Shown piece after piece: positions 48,483-59,119 of a DNA stretch of 59,459 nucleotides. This stretch comes from Hyphochytrium catenoides. Its lineage: Eukaryota; Sar; Hyphochytriomycetes; Hyphochytriales; Hyphochytriaceae. The position numbers and the translations under genes were made by a program. The stretch's first letter is position 1, and each line of letters opens with the position of its first letter. The stretch lies in NCBI GenBank assembly GCA_900088475.1, contig FLMG01001949.1:8341-67799 (forward strand), written 5' to 3'. The notes below the pieces were generated by a model that was given only the letters and a program-made list of their open reading frames with translations, was not told where the DNA came from and ran no database searches.

Positions 48483-49002
48483 GGGAAGCAGGTAGTAGTC
48501 TTGGTTTGCTAGCACAGCCAATGGTGACCGCAGGCATATTCAAAACTCTTGATGTCGCTCATAACGCTGGAAACACGGGCGCCCTGTCTCTCGCCTTGTC
48601 TCGGCTAGTAGTAAGTTTCGATAATGCTGACCCTTTCAATATCAATAGCAGGGCATTTGAGCTTGCCTGCTCTGGAGTCTGAGAAAATTGGGAGCTGAAA
48701 AGCCCTTTCCGGACACAGAGAAAGCACAGGAAATCGAGATTGTTGATTGTCTTCCCCGCAATAACAAATAGAAAGCCCTGCCAATTTGTATATTTGTGGG
48801 GTGATGAGGCCAACGGACACGGGAATCAATCCGTCAATGAGCCATTAATCTTAGATTCAGATAATCATAATACATCCATGGCCATGATTCTCGTGGAAGT
48901 CATCATTAGTTCACAGCTATGGTCTTTGATTATCTGCATCTGCATCACTACAGTTTCCGCAGTTCCTACAGTTTGCAGCAGGCAGCAGGCTATATAAGGC
49001 CA
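48483..49002. other. Divergent region, RDM1 / J-protein
   Basis: This is promoter and leader sequence for two outward-facing genes. On the minus strand a 17-codon frame (MSDIKSFEYACGHHWLC, stop TAG) sits about 20 bp upstream of the open RDM1 exon and could be an upstream frame in its leader. Nothing else is supported. Confidence 0.4.
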
Positions 49003-50698
49003 TGTACTTGTACCGAAGCTCCAGAAATCTGGTTCAGCACCTCTCGAGCTTCAAAAAGAGCTGGGCATCGTCCAGAGGAAGTAATAACCCGCCCGTTGGA
49101 GACGTTCATTTCTCAAGATTTGCTGCTCAAGGCGTTGCGGCTAAGCAGCAGCCAGCGGAGCCAACGTGCCCTTCCTCTACTACACGTCTTCGGATATCTC
49201 GAACAGAGCTCTCTGGTGCTGTTGAACTTCAAAAGATGACCGAAGAAGCAGCGTCGTCAAGCGATGCTGATGGCTATTCAACCCTCATCTTTTACCTCGT
49301 TGTCGTTGGTCCAGCTTTGAACTGGATTCTGCGTCCAGGAAGGTGAGGACATATTTACTTAGTTCCTTATCCCTGTAGCAACGCGCCTTCAGGACTGATC
49401 GTCTGCCTTAGGTTTCCAAAGCACAGGGCCATTTTATACGCCGTTGCTTTCTTGGTGGCGCTGGCTGCAATCAAAACGGTGTGCAGCTATGCTCTCCTAG
49501 CGAAAGAGCCCAGGAATTGATACTGACGTTGCTTGCAGGCTGGGGACTTCATGTCCAAGCCTCCAAACTTCTATCGCATACTTCAAGTAGACCGGGATGC
49601 TTCTTTGCAGGATATTAAGCGCATGTACAAGAGGCGGTCAGTCGAACTCCATCCAGATCGTAACCCTTCTCCCTCTGCCGCTGAGGAGTTCAACACTCTG
49701 CGCCAAGCATATGATGTGAGTACAACTGATTCAACGGGAGTGTTCATGCGTGTTGACATACTCTCTTTGTAGGCGCTAAGTGACGCTGACTTAAGGGTAA
49801 AGTACGAGGTCTTTGGCAACCGGGCCCTAGATTCCCACTTTGATCTGGAGGCCCACGCAATCACCTCTGCGCTAGGAGTTGTGACCTACTACATCACCTG
49901 GCTATTGTTTAGCTACGTCTTGTGCATCGGCTCACCTCCAACAGCGCTCATTTGGACCTATACTGGTTTAGGTGATGTCATCCAACATGTAAACAGCAAC
50001 AGCTTTTAGCTCATTGCTCTCTCTCTAGGCTGCTTGTTACTTTTTGAGGTAAATGTCTTATTCAACGGCTACAGAGTGCCTGTCTGGCTTCTTCCTCGGG
50101 TGACTAGCTACGAAGTCGTTGCTGTCTTCAAGGATGTGTTTCCTGCGTTCATGAATGGCTGCAAGGTCATCAGCTCGTATACGCATCTAGATCGCACAGA
50201 AGAGTTGAAGAACATAACCATAGGAGTGCTGAACACCAATAGAGTAAGTCTACGGTCGCTTGGAGTGGATCTGGAAGGGGCAGCATAGAGGAGTTGACAG
50301 GATGGGTAGATTCCAGCACGGCACTGACTCCTTGCTTTCTGTAGCAACTCTACCTCATGATGAGGGATATTCAAGCCGCCCTGCAGTCAGAATCCAGACG
50401 AGGCAGCAAAGGCCAGTCTGCTACATCTCCTGCTCCTGCCGGCGAGGTTCAAACAGAGGTGCAGACAAGCGCCTCTGTGTCCAAACGATCAAAGACACAA
50501 CGCCACCCTCAAGGAAAAAAAGAGCAAGGCCCTTCGGCTCCAGTAGCAGGAGCAGGCTCTGGCTCGAATCCCCCAATTATAGACGAAGGCATTGCTAGCG
50601 GTGCCGTTCCAAACATAGAGCAACCTCCTTCTTTCAAAGTCCCAAGGTTTGTGATGGCTTTTGCCGTCTTCTTCTTCTTCCGTTGGCTCTTTGGCTGA
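49003..50698 (+). CDS. Multi-spanning membrane J-domain protein (Sec63-like layout)
   Basis: The order is a polar N-terminus, TM1 (STLIFYLVVVGPALNWIL) and TM2 (AILYAVAFLVALAAIKT, after the splice GR/FPKHR). A J domain follows (YRILQVDRDASLQDIKRMYK ... HPDRNPSPSAAEEF ... ALSDADLRVKYEVFG) with an intact HPD. Then come TM3 (GVVTYYITWLLFSYVLCI), another hydrophobic stretch (CLLLFEVNVLF) and a C-terminal anchor (FVMAFAVFFFFRWLFG, stop 50696-50698). J domain between TM2 and TM3 is the Sec63 plan, but there is no Brl domain or acidic tail, so it is not a plain Sec63. It should recruit HSP70 to a membrane, probably the ER. Start is uncertain: ATG at 49003 adds 78 Ser/Arg-rich residues (MYLYRSSRNLVQHLSSFKKS), possibly a mitochondrial-type leader; ATG at 49237 (MTEEAASSSDADG) gives a Sec63-like N-terminus. 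Confidence 0.8.
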
Positions 50699-51096
50699 AT
50701 ATAATAGAGCCGTGGGGCCTATCATAATAATACAAATGGGCCTCTCCTATTCCGCCTCTGGCCTAAGACTAGCCTCTCCTCTGCCATCTCGGTCTTACCA
50801 TCACGGTAATCTTTAGCCCTTCATCGCTTCTGTGCTAAGGTATCCCGCTTCTAAATTCTTCTGCCCTTTCTATCTATCGAAGGCTAGATTAGGGGCAGAA
50901 AAGTCAAAAGGCTGAGAAGACTAGCGTTCTATCTACTGACTATGAATCTTTTGACCAATTTTATTGACTGCCTCTTATTAGCAGCAGCCAGCACAGATAA
51001 TCAGGAGGAGCCATCTTGGACCCTTCTCTACAGGTGCCCGCCTGGAATCTCTTTTGTCTCATCCTATATCCTCTTCTTCACATTTTAGTTGAAGTC
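50699..51096. other. Convergent intergenic region
   Basis: It lies between the J-protein stop and the stop of the minus-strand gene at 51097. It is pyrimidine-rich on the plus strand. I see no gene, terminator-like hairpin or repeat. Confidence 0.5.
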
Positions 51097-54000
51097 TTAG
51101 GCAGTCTGGGTTGTGCTCTTGGCTGCCTTTAGACACTTCGCCCTAGGAAGTGGAAGCGGTAGTCGATCAGGACCATCTGCAGGAAGTACTTGATACTTAG
51201 ACCGGAAGCAGTAGAGCACAAGGTCTTCCTTGGATCGATAGCTTTTGAGAATTTCATCTGCATGACGAAGGAGTGCTCTGTTATGCTTGGCGAACAAAGT
51301 GCACAGTTCAGCTTTGTAAGGCGGAGCTCTCATGTGCTTTTCTTGGTGCTGTAGCTTGACCTGCTCCACCATAGTGAATGGGTTCGCCGGAAGGTCTTCT
51401 CCGGGTGGTGGGTCCTCAGTGGCCTTCAACTTCAGATGTTTTGGGGTCGCGGAGTTAGCGCCTTTAACGAAGGACGTAGACTTCTTACTCGCGGGGGAAG
51501 ATGAGTCGTGTGCGCCAGTGGTTCTCGAGGGCCGGACAGAGGTATCAGCTGTCGGTGCAGGGGTTTCTGACGTGACATTGCATAGATCAATGAAATTTTG
51601 AAGCTTCTTTCCCCGTCTTCCTCCTCCAAACTTTTCAGACTCGATGTCACGGGGTATCGCATCACGGGGTATCGCATCTTGTGCAGTGATAGAAGCTGTG
51701 CGTTCCTTAGCTCCGCCATGGGTGAGGACGAGAGGGGACCGCAGCTGCGGACGCTGGGGACTGCCCTGTCCAGTCTTCCCTTTTTCTACAGTCCCTTGCT
51801 TGGGAAGGGCCTGCATAGTGATGGGCTTAGGCAAAAAGAAGGATCGCTCATTGGGTTTACCAACACTACTTCTATCCATGGAAATGCTAACCCTCTTCTC
51901 TTTCGTGGAACCTTTTGTCCACGGGACGAGGTATGAAGTGCGGCATGTGAGAGTGTCTGTTGTTTCTGGTCGAGAGGGATCAGCAAGTCCTCGTCTCTGT
52001 GCAGACGACTCCTTGAGTGGAGGTGCCTCCCTTATCGTCGATAGTATATTGCTGCGACCTGCTAACAGCGAAGTGGTTGCTGCTTCATCACGGACACACG
52101 GCTGTGTAGCTACAAGTAGCTTCTGATTCTTATCCAGTGTTAGGTCTTGAGTTTCGCAGAGGGTGGATGGTGGCTGCAAGAGAGAGAAAGGTAAGTTTTG
52201 CTTTCCAAAGATGGGAGTGCTTCGGCCGCTTGTGTTTGGCGTGGCAAGCTTCTGACTTTGTCGTACCTTTGGGCCTTCTAGGTTAGCTCTCGTTGCGCGC
52301 CGCTTATGGCCTTCAGCTTTTTGGAGATTGGTGGAGAGATGACAGGTCTGGAAAATCTTAGGCAGCGGCTTCTTTTCCGGGATGGGAACAATGGGTGTGG
52401 AAAGCGATAGGAGCAGCTCACCCAGAGTTATCTGTTCGTCATCGTCACCAGTCTTGCCAGGGCTAGAACGGCTCATGAAGTTGGAACAAGCGGACGGCGG
52501 ATTCTCAGGCTTAGCTAGGACTGACGAATTCTTCATTGTATAGGTTCGAACTCTCTTGTGCTGAGCGCCAGCGAAAGACGATTTCCGTTCTTCTATCAGC
52601 CCCACAATTTCGTTCTGATCTTGCTGCTTGGCTCCGAATGCGCTCTCTTCCCGGCTCTGAGAGTGGGTAAGTACATCCTCCCTACTGAGGCCCCGAAGGC
52701 TCATCAGGCCACCTTGGACTCTTGTTGTGCTAGTACTTCTCTCTTTCCATCTCAAGTTAGTGTCTCTGTTTCCTTTGTCCTGATATCTGCCATCCGGGAG
52801 AGCCAGAGTCACCGGATACCTCAAGCGGTCTGAGATTGGCGTGCCTGCCAGGGGATCAAGTTCAGCCAAAGGCATCCCCTCACTTCTCTTATCATCTTTG
52901 TTCTGATCTTGAAACGACAAAGCCTGGCAGTTGCTAGAGTAAGCATTGAAGGAGAGAGACCTATAGGGCAGTGTTCGTCGTTCCCTTATAGCCTTGCCGT
53001 GGACTTTGCCATCGGACTCCGTCTGGTGCTTTCCGAGTTCTTCGTTGCTCATTACCTTACTGCTCTTACTGCTCTTCTTTTCGTTGCTCATTACCTTACT
53101 GTTCTTCTCCCTTCCCCCGGGAGAGGGATGCTTCATCCCCAGACTAACCCTTACTGCTCTCTTCTGCTGTTCCTCCTGCTGCTGAGGATAACTCTCCGCT
53201 GCGAGTGCCCAGGTAGTAGCTGGCCGGAGTTCCCCACCTGAACCTTTCTTTGTAGGGTCTATCTTGTCTTCTTTCTCATTGGCACCAAGACCCTTATTCC
53301 GCCGGTTCCTATCGCCGGTGTCAGTACTCTTCAGTTCTCTTTTCCTCTTATATTGGTCATTGATCAAGTTCTCTGCTATAATCTGTTGCCCAACAGACTT
53401 CATCTGTGTATTACCAGCGGCAAGGGCGGCCGGCACTTCTGAGACACGGTGTTTGGCATCTTCGAAGCAAGAGCTTGAGGACCAAACATCCACCAAATTA
53501 AAAGCAAGGCCAGGGGCGGCGGGGGATACCGCAGACGTACTAGGTTTGTTGCACAGGTTTGCTTGCATATCCTTATCTTGCTTATCTGCTACTTCCTCCA
53601 AGGGAGGTCGGTATAGATGCGCAGCTAGAGTACAGCCAGTCAATGGTTCGTCCTTCGCCGCATCCACCCTCTCGTAGGGAGATGGCTCCTGTCGAGAATC
53701 AGCAGCTACTGACTCTTCGGAGCCTTGCAATCCCGCGAGTGGGAATTTCACCTCATGTGTTGGTGGCTCATCCTTACCTTGGAGGCTACCATGGATGGTT
53801 CGGCAAATACTGTTTTTGTCATCCAGCTTACTTCGGACAACTACTTCCTCTCCGGCGCGTCGAGCATCATTCTCGTTCTTCTCCTTTCTGAAGCACCTTC
53901 TCTTCTTCTTCGTCCACCGAAAGTCTATTAACTTCTCCTTCCGTTCTTCTTTGACAGCACAGTCTTCGGTGGTCAGCTTGTCATCCCTCACCTTCAGTTT

Positions 54001-54171
54001 GCCGGGCCCGGGAGCCATCATCTTAGCATCTTCCACATTGTAGCCTGGGGAAGGGAGGCAGTAGCTTAGTGCAGTGCTTGCCAAATATTGAAGGATTCTC
54101 TCCTCAATTGCCTCATCGTCAATAATGATAGTACTCCACCCTGCAGCTGCGGGACGCTCCTCGTACGACAT
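51097..54171 (-). CDS. Large low-complexity hypothetical protein, 1024 residues in one exon
   Basis: An uninterrupted 1024-codon frame from ATG 54171 (MSYEERPAAAGWSTIIIDDE). Most is Ser/Thr/Lys/Glu/Pro-rich and looks disordered. Two places show recent in-frame duplication (SKVMSNE twice, DAIPR twice). Only the ends look folded: the N-terminus (DDEAIEERILQYLASTALSY) and about 80 C-terminal residues (APPYKAELCTLFAKHNRALL, then ILKSYRSKEDLVLYCFRSKY). The latter resembles the small helical module Y..lY..HNP.K....d.iL..y.g.e..L...L..KY seen near the ends of many protist and microtubule-associated proteins. An upstream exon (54639-54328) may splice in at GG/TGGAGT just after the ATG. Function unknown; a cytoskeletal scaffold is only a guess. 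A frame this long without stops is very unlikely by chance. Confidence 0.75.
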   Translation of the reverse strand: MSYEERPAAAGWSTIIIDDEAIEERILQYLASTALSYCLPSPGYNVEDAKMMAPGPGKLKVRDDKLTTEDCAVKEERKEKLIDFRWTKKKRRCFRKEKNENDARRAGEEVVVRSKLDDKNSICRTIHGSLQGKDEPPTHEVKFPLAGLQGSEESVAADSRQEPSPYERVDAAKDEPLTGCTLAAHLYRPPLEEVADKQDKDMQANLCNKPSTSAVSPAAPGLAFNLVDVWSSSSCFEDAKHRVSEVPAALAAGNTQMKSVGQQIIAENLINDQYKRKRELKSTDTGDRNRRNKGLGANEKEDKIDPTKKGSGGELRPATTWALAAESYPQQQEEQQKRAVRVSLGMKHPSPGGREKNSKVMSNEKKSSKSSKVMSNEELGKHQTESDGKVHGKAIRERRTLPYRSLSFNAYSSNCQALSFQDQNKDDKRSEGMPLAELDPLAGTPISDRLRYPVTLALPDGRYQDKGNRDTNLRWKERSTSTTRVQGGLMSLRGLSREDVLTHSQSREESAFGAKQQDQNEIVGLIEERKSSFAGAQHKRVRTYTMKNSSVLAKPENPPSACSNFMSRSSPGKTGDDDEQITLGELLLSLSTPIVPIPEKKPLPKIFQTCHLSTNLQKAEGHKRRATRANLEGPKVRQSQKLATPNTSGRSTPIFGKQNLPFSLLQPPSTLCETQDLTLDKNQKLLVATQPCVRDEAATTSLLAGRSNILSTIREAPPLKESSAQRRGLADPSRPETTDTLTCRTSYLVPWTKGSTKEKRVSISMDRSSVGKPNERSFFLPKPITMQALPKQGTVEKGKTGQGSPQRPQLRSPLVLTHGGAKERTASITAQDAIPRDAIPRDIESEKFGGGRRGKKLQNFIDLCNVTSETPAPTADTSVRPSRTTGAHDSSSPASKKSTSFVKGANSATPKHLKLKATEDPPPGEDLPANPFTMVEQVKLQHQEKHMRAPPYKAELCTLFAKHNRALLRHADEILKSYRSKEDLVLYCFRSKYQVLPADGPDRLPLPLPRAKCLKAAKSTTQTA
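51648..51677. repeat. 15-bp tandem duplication inside the 1024-residue gene
   Basis: Two exact adjacent copies of CACGGGGTATCGCAT on the plus strand encode a repeated DAIPR pentapeptide on the minus strand. The frame is kept. Confidence 0.95.
53041..53101. repeat. 22-bp direct repeat, 39 bp apart, inside the 1024-residue gene
   Basis: Identical 22-base copies occupy 53041-53062 and 53080-53101 (TTCGTTGCTCATTACCTTAC plus TG). The 39-bp offset is 13 codons, so SKVMSNE recurs in frame in the protein. Confidence 0.95.
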
Positions 54172-54180
54172 CTACGACAT
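54172..54180 (-). promoter_or_regulatory. Two-codon upstream frame abutting the main ATG
   Basis: On the minus strand the leader reads ATGTCGTAG immediately followed by ATGTCGTACGAG. The nine bases before the start codon are thus a near-copy of the first three codons with C to G, making a minimal start-Ser-stop frame in phase with the gene. If the leader is not spliced out, ribosomes would have to reinitiate or skip. Alternatively the TAG is the end of an intron. Confidence 0.5.
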
Positions 54181-54327
54181 CTGAGCTGTGTGCAGTTTAG
54201 CACTGTCAGCTGCCAGAAACTGAAAGGTGACAGCAAGAGTATGGGCGTGCGACTTTGAGCTAGGTAGTGGTTGATTGAATCTCCAGTCATACACTAGCCT
54301 ATGCAATCCATTTGTCTCTACGTCTTG

Positions 54328-54639
54328 CTAAGGGTGCTCGGTGAAGCTACCTTGGGCATTATTCCGACCTTCGCAAGCGATCTGTCTCCAACCTTGTGGA
54401 GTCGATTGTTGATTTGCAGCGGGAAGCCTGTGATAGTCTTCGTATTCTATACAGGTATTTTGTTTCTCCCTTAAGCTTTGGCAGAGGCCATTATTGTCTG
54501 ACAAGAACGATAGAGCACAGGAACCATGCTTAAAGTTGGAATAGGGAGCAGAAACTGGCTTCGCCCGATGAGACTCTAGCCTGCCCAAGCCGCCCCTTCC
54601 GTAATCTTTGACGTCTGGTTTGGTTAACGGTAGTGCCAT
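54328..54639 (-). CDS. Possible first exon of the downstream large gene, or small hypothetical protein
   Basis: ATG at 54639 opens 103 codons (MALPLTKPDVKDYGRGGLGR ... QQSTPQGWRQIACEGRNNAQ). A donor-like CAAG/GTAGC sits near the end. A phase-1 join to GG/TGGAGT at about 54129 would give NNAQ/GWSTIIIDDEA, in frame with the 1024-residue protein and dropping its first ten codons. No homology recognised. Confidence 0.35.
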   Translation of the reverse strand: MALPLTKPDVKDYGRGGLGRLESHRAKPVSAPYSNFKHGSCALSFLSDNNGLCQSLREKQNTCIEYEDYHRLPAANQQSTPQGWRQIACEGRNNAQGSFTEHP

Positions 54640-57600
54640 CTGCTGCCCAAAGCGTTATTAGAGTCACGGATTAAATGTTCTTGATAACCGCGGCTCACTA
54701 GGTAGACTGACAAAGACAAAACAAGAGGAGCAGTTAACTAAATCTTACCCTTTGTGCTAGAGCCAAGCTTGCATGACTCTTACGTTGAAGAGCCTCGGTA
54801 ATGCCTGTCTTTCACTTTGTGATCTGGTCAGCAATCAAGATCAAGGGCACACAAAGCTACTATACCCTGCTTATTACAAAGGTTGAAGGAAGATCAAAAT
54901 GACACAAGCTTCCTTAGTCGATGAGGGATGGGAAGTATAGGTCACTAGAGTAGGAAGAGTCATCATACCCGCGTGGTCTGCGCTTGGAAGTGGGAAACTT
55001 AAATGAGCACACGGGCTTGTGACCTATGTAAGTTCTTTGGGCGGTGGCGAGTCTTCCCATCACCACGCAAGAGTCACTCGCCGTGAACAGTTTGGTTCTC
55101 CTCCTGTGGCAAATTATGTTATGATGGGGTTTGTCATGAGGGCCGGCGCCTTCAGGCCAATAGCAGAATGGCAGGGCGAAGTTCCTTTGACCCTTCCCTT
55201 CTGGCTCCTTCATTCGTGCCATCTTTCACGTTGTCGTCTCCTCGACGACGAAATAACGTAGAACGGAACCCTTGCACGGAGATAGGAGTCCGATGAGGAG
55301 GATGGTCCCGTCTCACAGAAGCGGATGAGGAGAGAATGGGAGGTATTCGAAGAGTGCGAAGGGACGGAGTAGAATGTGAGCTAATGTCAACCTTCTTTCG
55401 AGAAGTCGATAGAAGACGTTATACAGGCAGTAACAGAGGACGGTTGCAGCGGACGAATGAGCTGTTGAGTGACAAGGGTACGCTGTGGTGTTTGTCTTAT
55501 GCTTATAGAGTCTAGCAGGACCGCTGCTCAACTTAGTACGTCGTAAATGTCTCTACTAGGTCCCTTCTTCGGCCTCCTTACATCCTTTGGTTGTCTCTTT
55601 GCTACTCCTTCTCCCTCACTACTAGCGCTGAAGGAGGAGGGGAGGGAACGAACCAGACGAGCACTAGCGAGAAGATAGGGCAAACCAAAAGACAGTTGCT
55701 TGCCTTGTCTTCTCTGGCGTCGGAGGAGACCGACACAACAACTTGAGATCTTGATCCTGCCCTTCTGAAAGTAAAAATCATGCTTGCCTTCCACCGCACC
55801 TTGTCTCTACGCTCGCTTCTTCTTGTGCCTCAACTCGGCCTTTGTGCGAGCTTTTCTGCCTGTCTCCTCCTCCTTCACCTGCAGGAAGTAGTAGTTCTGT
55901 GGACGGTGATGACAGCTTCTTTGCCTCATCTAGGGCTCAGGTGTCATCTATCTCTAACAAAATCCCTCCTTGTTTCCCTTCAGTCTCTTAGACCAAACAC
56001 CTGAGTCTGCCCTTGCTCAATGACATCTATGAGTGAAAACGGCTATGATTGTCACCCTTATCTCCCGTCAATCTTCTACTTATGTTGACTACCGCTCGTA
56101 GCAGGTTCCCGCACCATTACCTACCGGAAGGAGATAAGCCTTCCATTACATTCACATTCTATGATATTACCTCCTCCACCTCTTGCTTTCATGCTCTCCT
56201 CCTTATCATCCCCTGACTCCTTATCTCACAGCTGCCGGGGATTACGGCCTACCACCGGGTTATTGGCGGTCCTTGCATTCTCTCTCTACTTATTTTCCTC
56301 CCTTTCCTCCTCCTCCTCTCTTTCAGCTCCTTCGCCCTCCTTCTCTCCTCTTGCCGCGTTGCCTTCTGCTCCATCTCGCCTTTTTCTTGCCTTCTTCTCC
56401 TGGATGTTCGCTCTCCCGCTCCCGTCTTCTTCTTGCTATTGCTGCTGCTTTCCACTGCTACAGGCCTTACGCACAGCTAGGAAACGAGGTGGGGCGGAGT
56501 TCGTGAGCAAGCAGTTGGCGGCGGAGGAAGGAAGCAAAGCACCAAAGAGCCCTCGCCATAATTTTCACTTCTTTCTGCCGGTTCCTGCCTCTCTTGCCGA
56601 GGGGAGCCGTTCTACCTCCCCACCCACCCTCAAGGTGGTAGAAGTAAATACCAGGTTTTGCCAGGATGGGTGGGTCTTTCACTACTACTGTTTTACTGTC
56701 GCTTCTTCTTCAGTCTTTGCACGCTGCTCAGTAGTTCTAATGTTGAGCTAGAGAGAGGTCTGTTACCTACTACCTACTAGGACTATCTAGTTCTTCTAGT
56801 TCTAGTGGCGGGAGCAACGGCCTTGAATGACTTGCTTGTTGCTGGCAAGAGAGCGTAAGAATGGTTGCGCGTCTATGATAATGACTGCTCATGGTCCTAG
56901 GAGTGAGTGACGCAACCAACAATTCAACCGTTCACATTTGAGGGAGAGAAATAGCAGCAGTAGAAGTAGCTGCAGCTTGAAAAGGGAGGACAAGGAGGCG
57001 GAAGGAAGTCGCCTTGCTGTACAAAGAAGAAACGACCGCAGCAGACAGCTGCTGTGATAAGTAACGCTCCGGACGCCAGCCTCTGGAAGTCTTGGAGCAG
57101 AACAGGCGGATCACAAAGGGAAAAAAAGCTGGCCGCCACAATCCGAAGTGGTGGATAGGATAGTTGTCTTTATAAAAGCACGAATCCAGCTCTTCCTCTT
57201 ATTATGCTCCTTTTGGTGTGTGCTCTTAGTAGTTGTTACCGGTGGTTGCCCCAAGAGTAGGCGTTGTGGCGTTGTGGCGTTCTGAGTACTGCTATTCTCC
57301 TCCTATCATCAAAGTATCCGAGAGAAGGCTACCAAGCCGAGCAAGGCGTGTGAGGAATGAGCGGGGAGATGTGGTCCACATAGAAGAGCTTATTATGAGG
57401 TGCCACATCGTCTGTATCGTTCTTTCTTGCCTACGTACACTGTTCTCCTTCTATATATTATCCCCGCTGGTAGTACCGCATGATCCCCACTCGCGGTGAT
57501 AGGTAAACGCACCGTAAGCAGCCGTACCAGAAAAGCGCAGTCTAACTCAACATTGATCACCTTATTAAGAGCAATCCAAAATAACTTCCAGAAGGTCATT

Positions 57601-58778
57601 CGGACCTTCTTCTAGTAAAAATTGGATGGCGTACTGCTAAGAACTTCTCGAAGAATTAGTTCCCAGCGGCATTCCTTTCTTCTCATATCTTGCCGCGCTG
57701 CGTTTCGCCGACCGTCTCTTCCTCTTATAATCTTCCTCTAGTAATTGGTTCTTCTTGTCCGGTTACCTGACGGAGAGACTCATCATAAGCGGTACACTAG
57801 CCGGGGGGGCGCCGTCATAGTAGCATGGTCATCAATAATGATGGTTTTGTTCCACTTTGATCCTCATAGAGTAGTCATAGCAAGAAGAACCGGACGACCA
57901 CTACCTTACTGCTTACTCATAATAAGACGGCACTGCTACAGACCTCTTGCTCGGCGGAGAAAGCACTCTGAGTGATGATTGAGTAAAGGAGGGTCTGGTG
58001 GTGCGTGATGAAGGATATGGTGAAAGAGCTTATTATTAATTATTGGCCCGGAGGGAAGAAAGGCCAGCTGCCTTTCACCACAGAGATGCTAAGCTCTGTC
58101 TTCCATCGTCTCAAGGTTGCCATAAAGAGTGAAAAGACGAGGGACTACCTTTGGTTGCTGATCTGCTAGACATAGACAGCCAATCCTACTATGACGACGA
58201 AGGAAGATCGTAGGCCAAATAGTAGTAGTATAAGGAGAACAAGTAGGAGATCCTCCTTCTTGTGCGATTCTTTCTAAGCAACAGCCTAGAGATGTGATCG
58301 AGACGAAGGATAAGCGGTTTCATCGGTAGTGACTCTGTTCTCAAACGAAGAAGAGGTCAACGCCTACCATCCTCTTAGACATGCATCACACCGAAGAATG
58401 ATAAGGCAACTAAGAGCTTTCCGGGCACTTGATGTTGATCAAAGGCGTGAAGGCCACTCCACACAAGTCCAGAGCCATCTTCTCGCGCGGAATCGCATCA
58501 CTCACGCAACACTTCTCACTTCTGCTGCAGCTCTGCAGATCCCAAGCCCAACTTCTCCTAGTGGGTCATCAATCAAACCAGCACTATCTCTTAAGCTCTC
58601 TCACAGGAGTAGGATAAGACTCATGATAAAGATCTCCGTCTTCTCTTGCCTGGAGCATCAGTATCTTCAGAATTCTTGCGTCCTGTGTCCTGTGACATTG
58701 AGAACAATCGCAAACCAGCGATGAGCGTTATTCAGGATAAATGGGTATATATATGTCGGTGTTCAGCTTAATGTACCA
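54640..58778. other. Long gene-poor, pyrimidine-rich interval
   Basis: About 4.1 kb with no frame I can defend, although the rest of the window averages a gene every 3-4 kb. The longest frame, plus strand 56161-56751, encodes Ser/Leu/Pro/Phe-rich sequence from CT-rich DNA (FSSLSSSSSLSAPSPSFSPL) and has no domain. The stretch 55560-57250 alternates CT-rich and GA-rich tracts, and 57600-58320 is rich in short TAG/CTA-type words. I found no tRNA-like B box, no terminal repeats and no reverse-transcriptase or transposase motif. Confidence 0.45.
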
Positions 58779-58994
58779 TCAAATTCGGAATGACTCTTGT
58801 GTGCTGGCCCACTCTCGTCCCGCGCTTGATGTCAGAGTTTGAAAATGCAAACTGTCCTCCGTGGCGTCCCGAACGATGATCTCAAAGCTTTGACCGGACT
58901 TTGCCTCTCTGTTTCTAAAGGAGCCAAGGAGATCGACGGCAGGTGGGATAAGGACGAAAGAAGCTAGGAGGACCTCCCTCAAGCTCTTGGGCAT
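58779..58994 (-). CDS. Possible small or partial coding exon (unrecognised)
   Basis: The frame from ATG 58994 reads MPKSLREVLLASFVLIPPAV ... SFEIIVRDATEDSLHFQTL and ends ASTQESFRI with a stop at 58779. It stays open upstream to about 59030. The alternating hydrophobic pattern and the FEIIVRD...LHFQTLTSSAGREWAS run loosely resemble the last strands and helix of a PH domain. It would be divergent from the gene at 59120. Weakly supported. Confidence 0.35.
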   Translation of the reverse strand: MPKSLREVLLASFVLIPPAVDLLGSFRNREAKSGQSFEIIVRDATEDSLHFQTLTSSAGREWASTQESFRI

Positions 58995-59119
58995 GCCTGT
59001 CTGCAAAGCAATGTCACCAAGCACCCATCTCCCCGTTTATCCGTGGAGATAACCCTGAAGCTTCATGGGCGGCGTTTGGTATCGTGTGGGAGGTTGCCTC
59101 AGCTTCTCATCATAGGATA

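Noticed and set aside
56161-56751. 196-codon plus-strand frame as a membrane or secreted protein
   Set aside because: Ser/Leu/Phe runs come from CT-rich DNA; hydrophobic stretches of this type arise by chance in such sequence.
58329-58724. 131-codon plus-strand frame
   Set aside because: No domain and no supporting neighbours; composition does not separate it from background.
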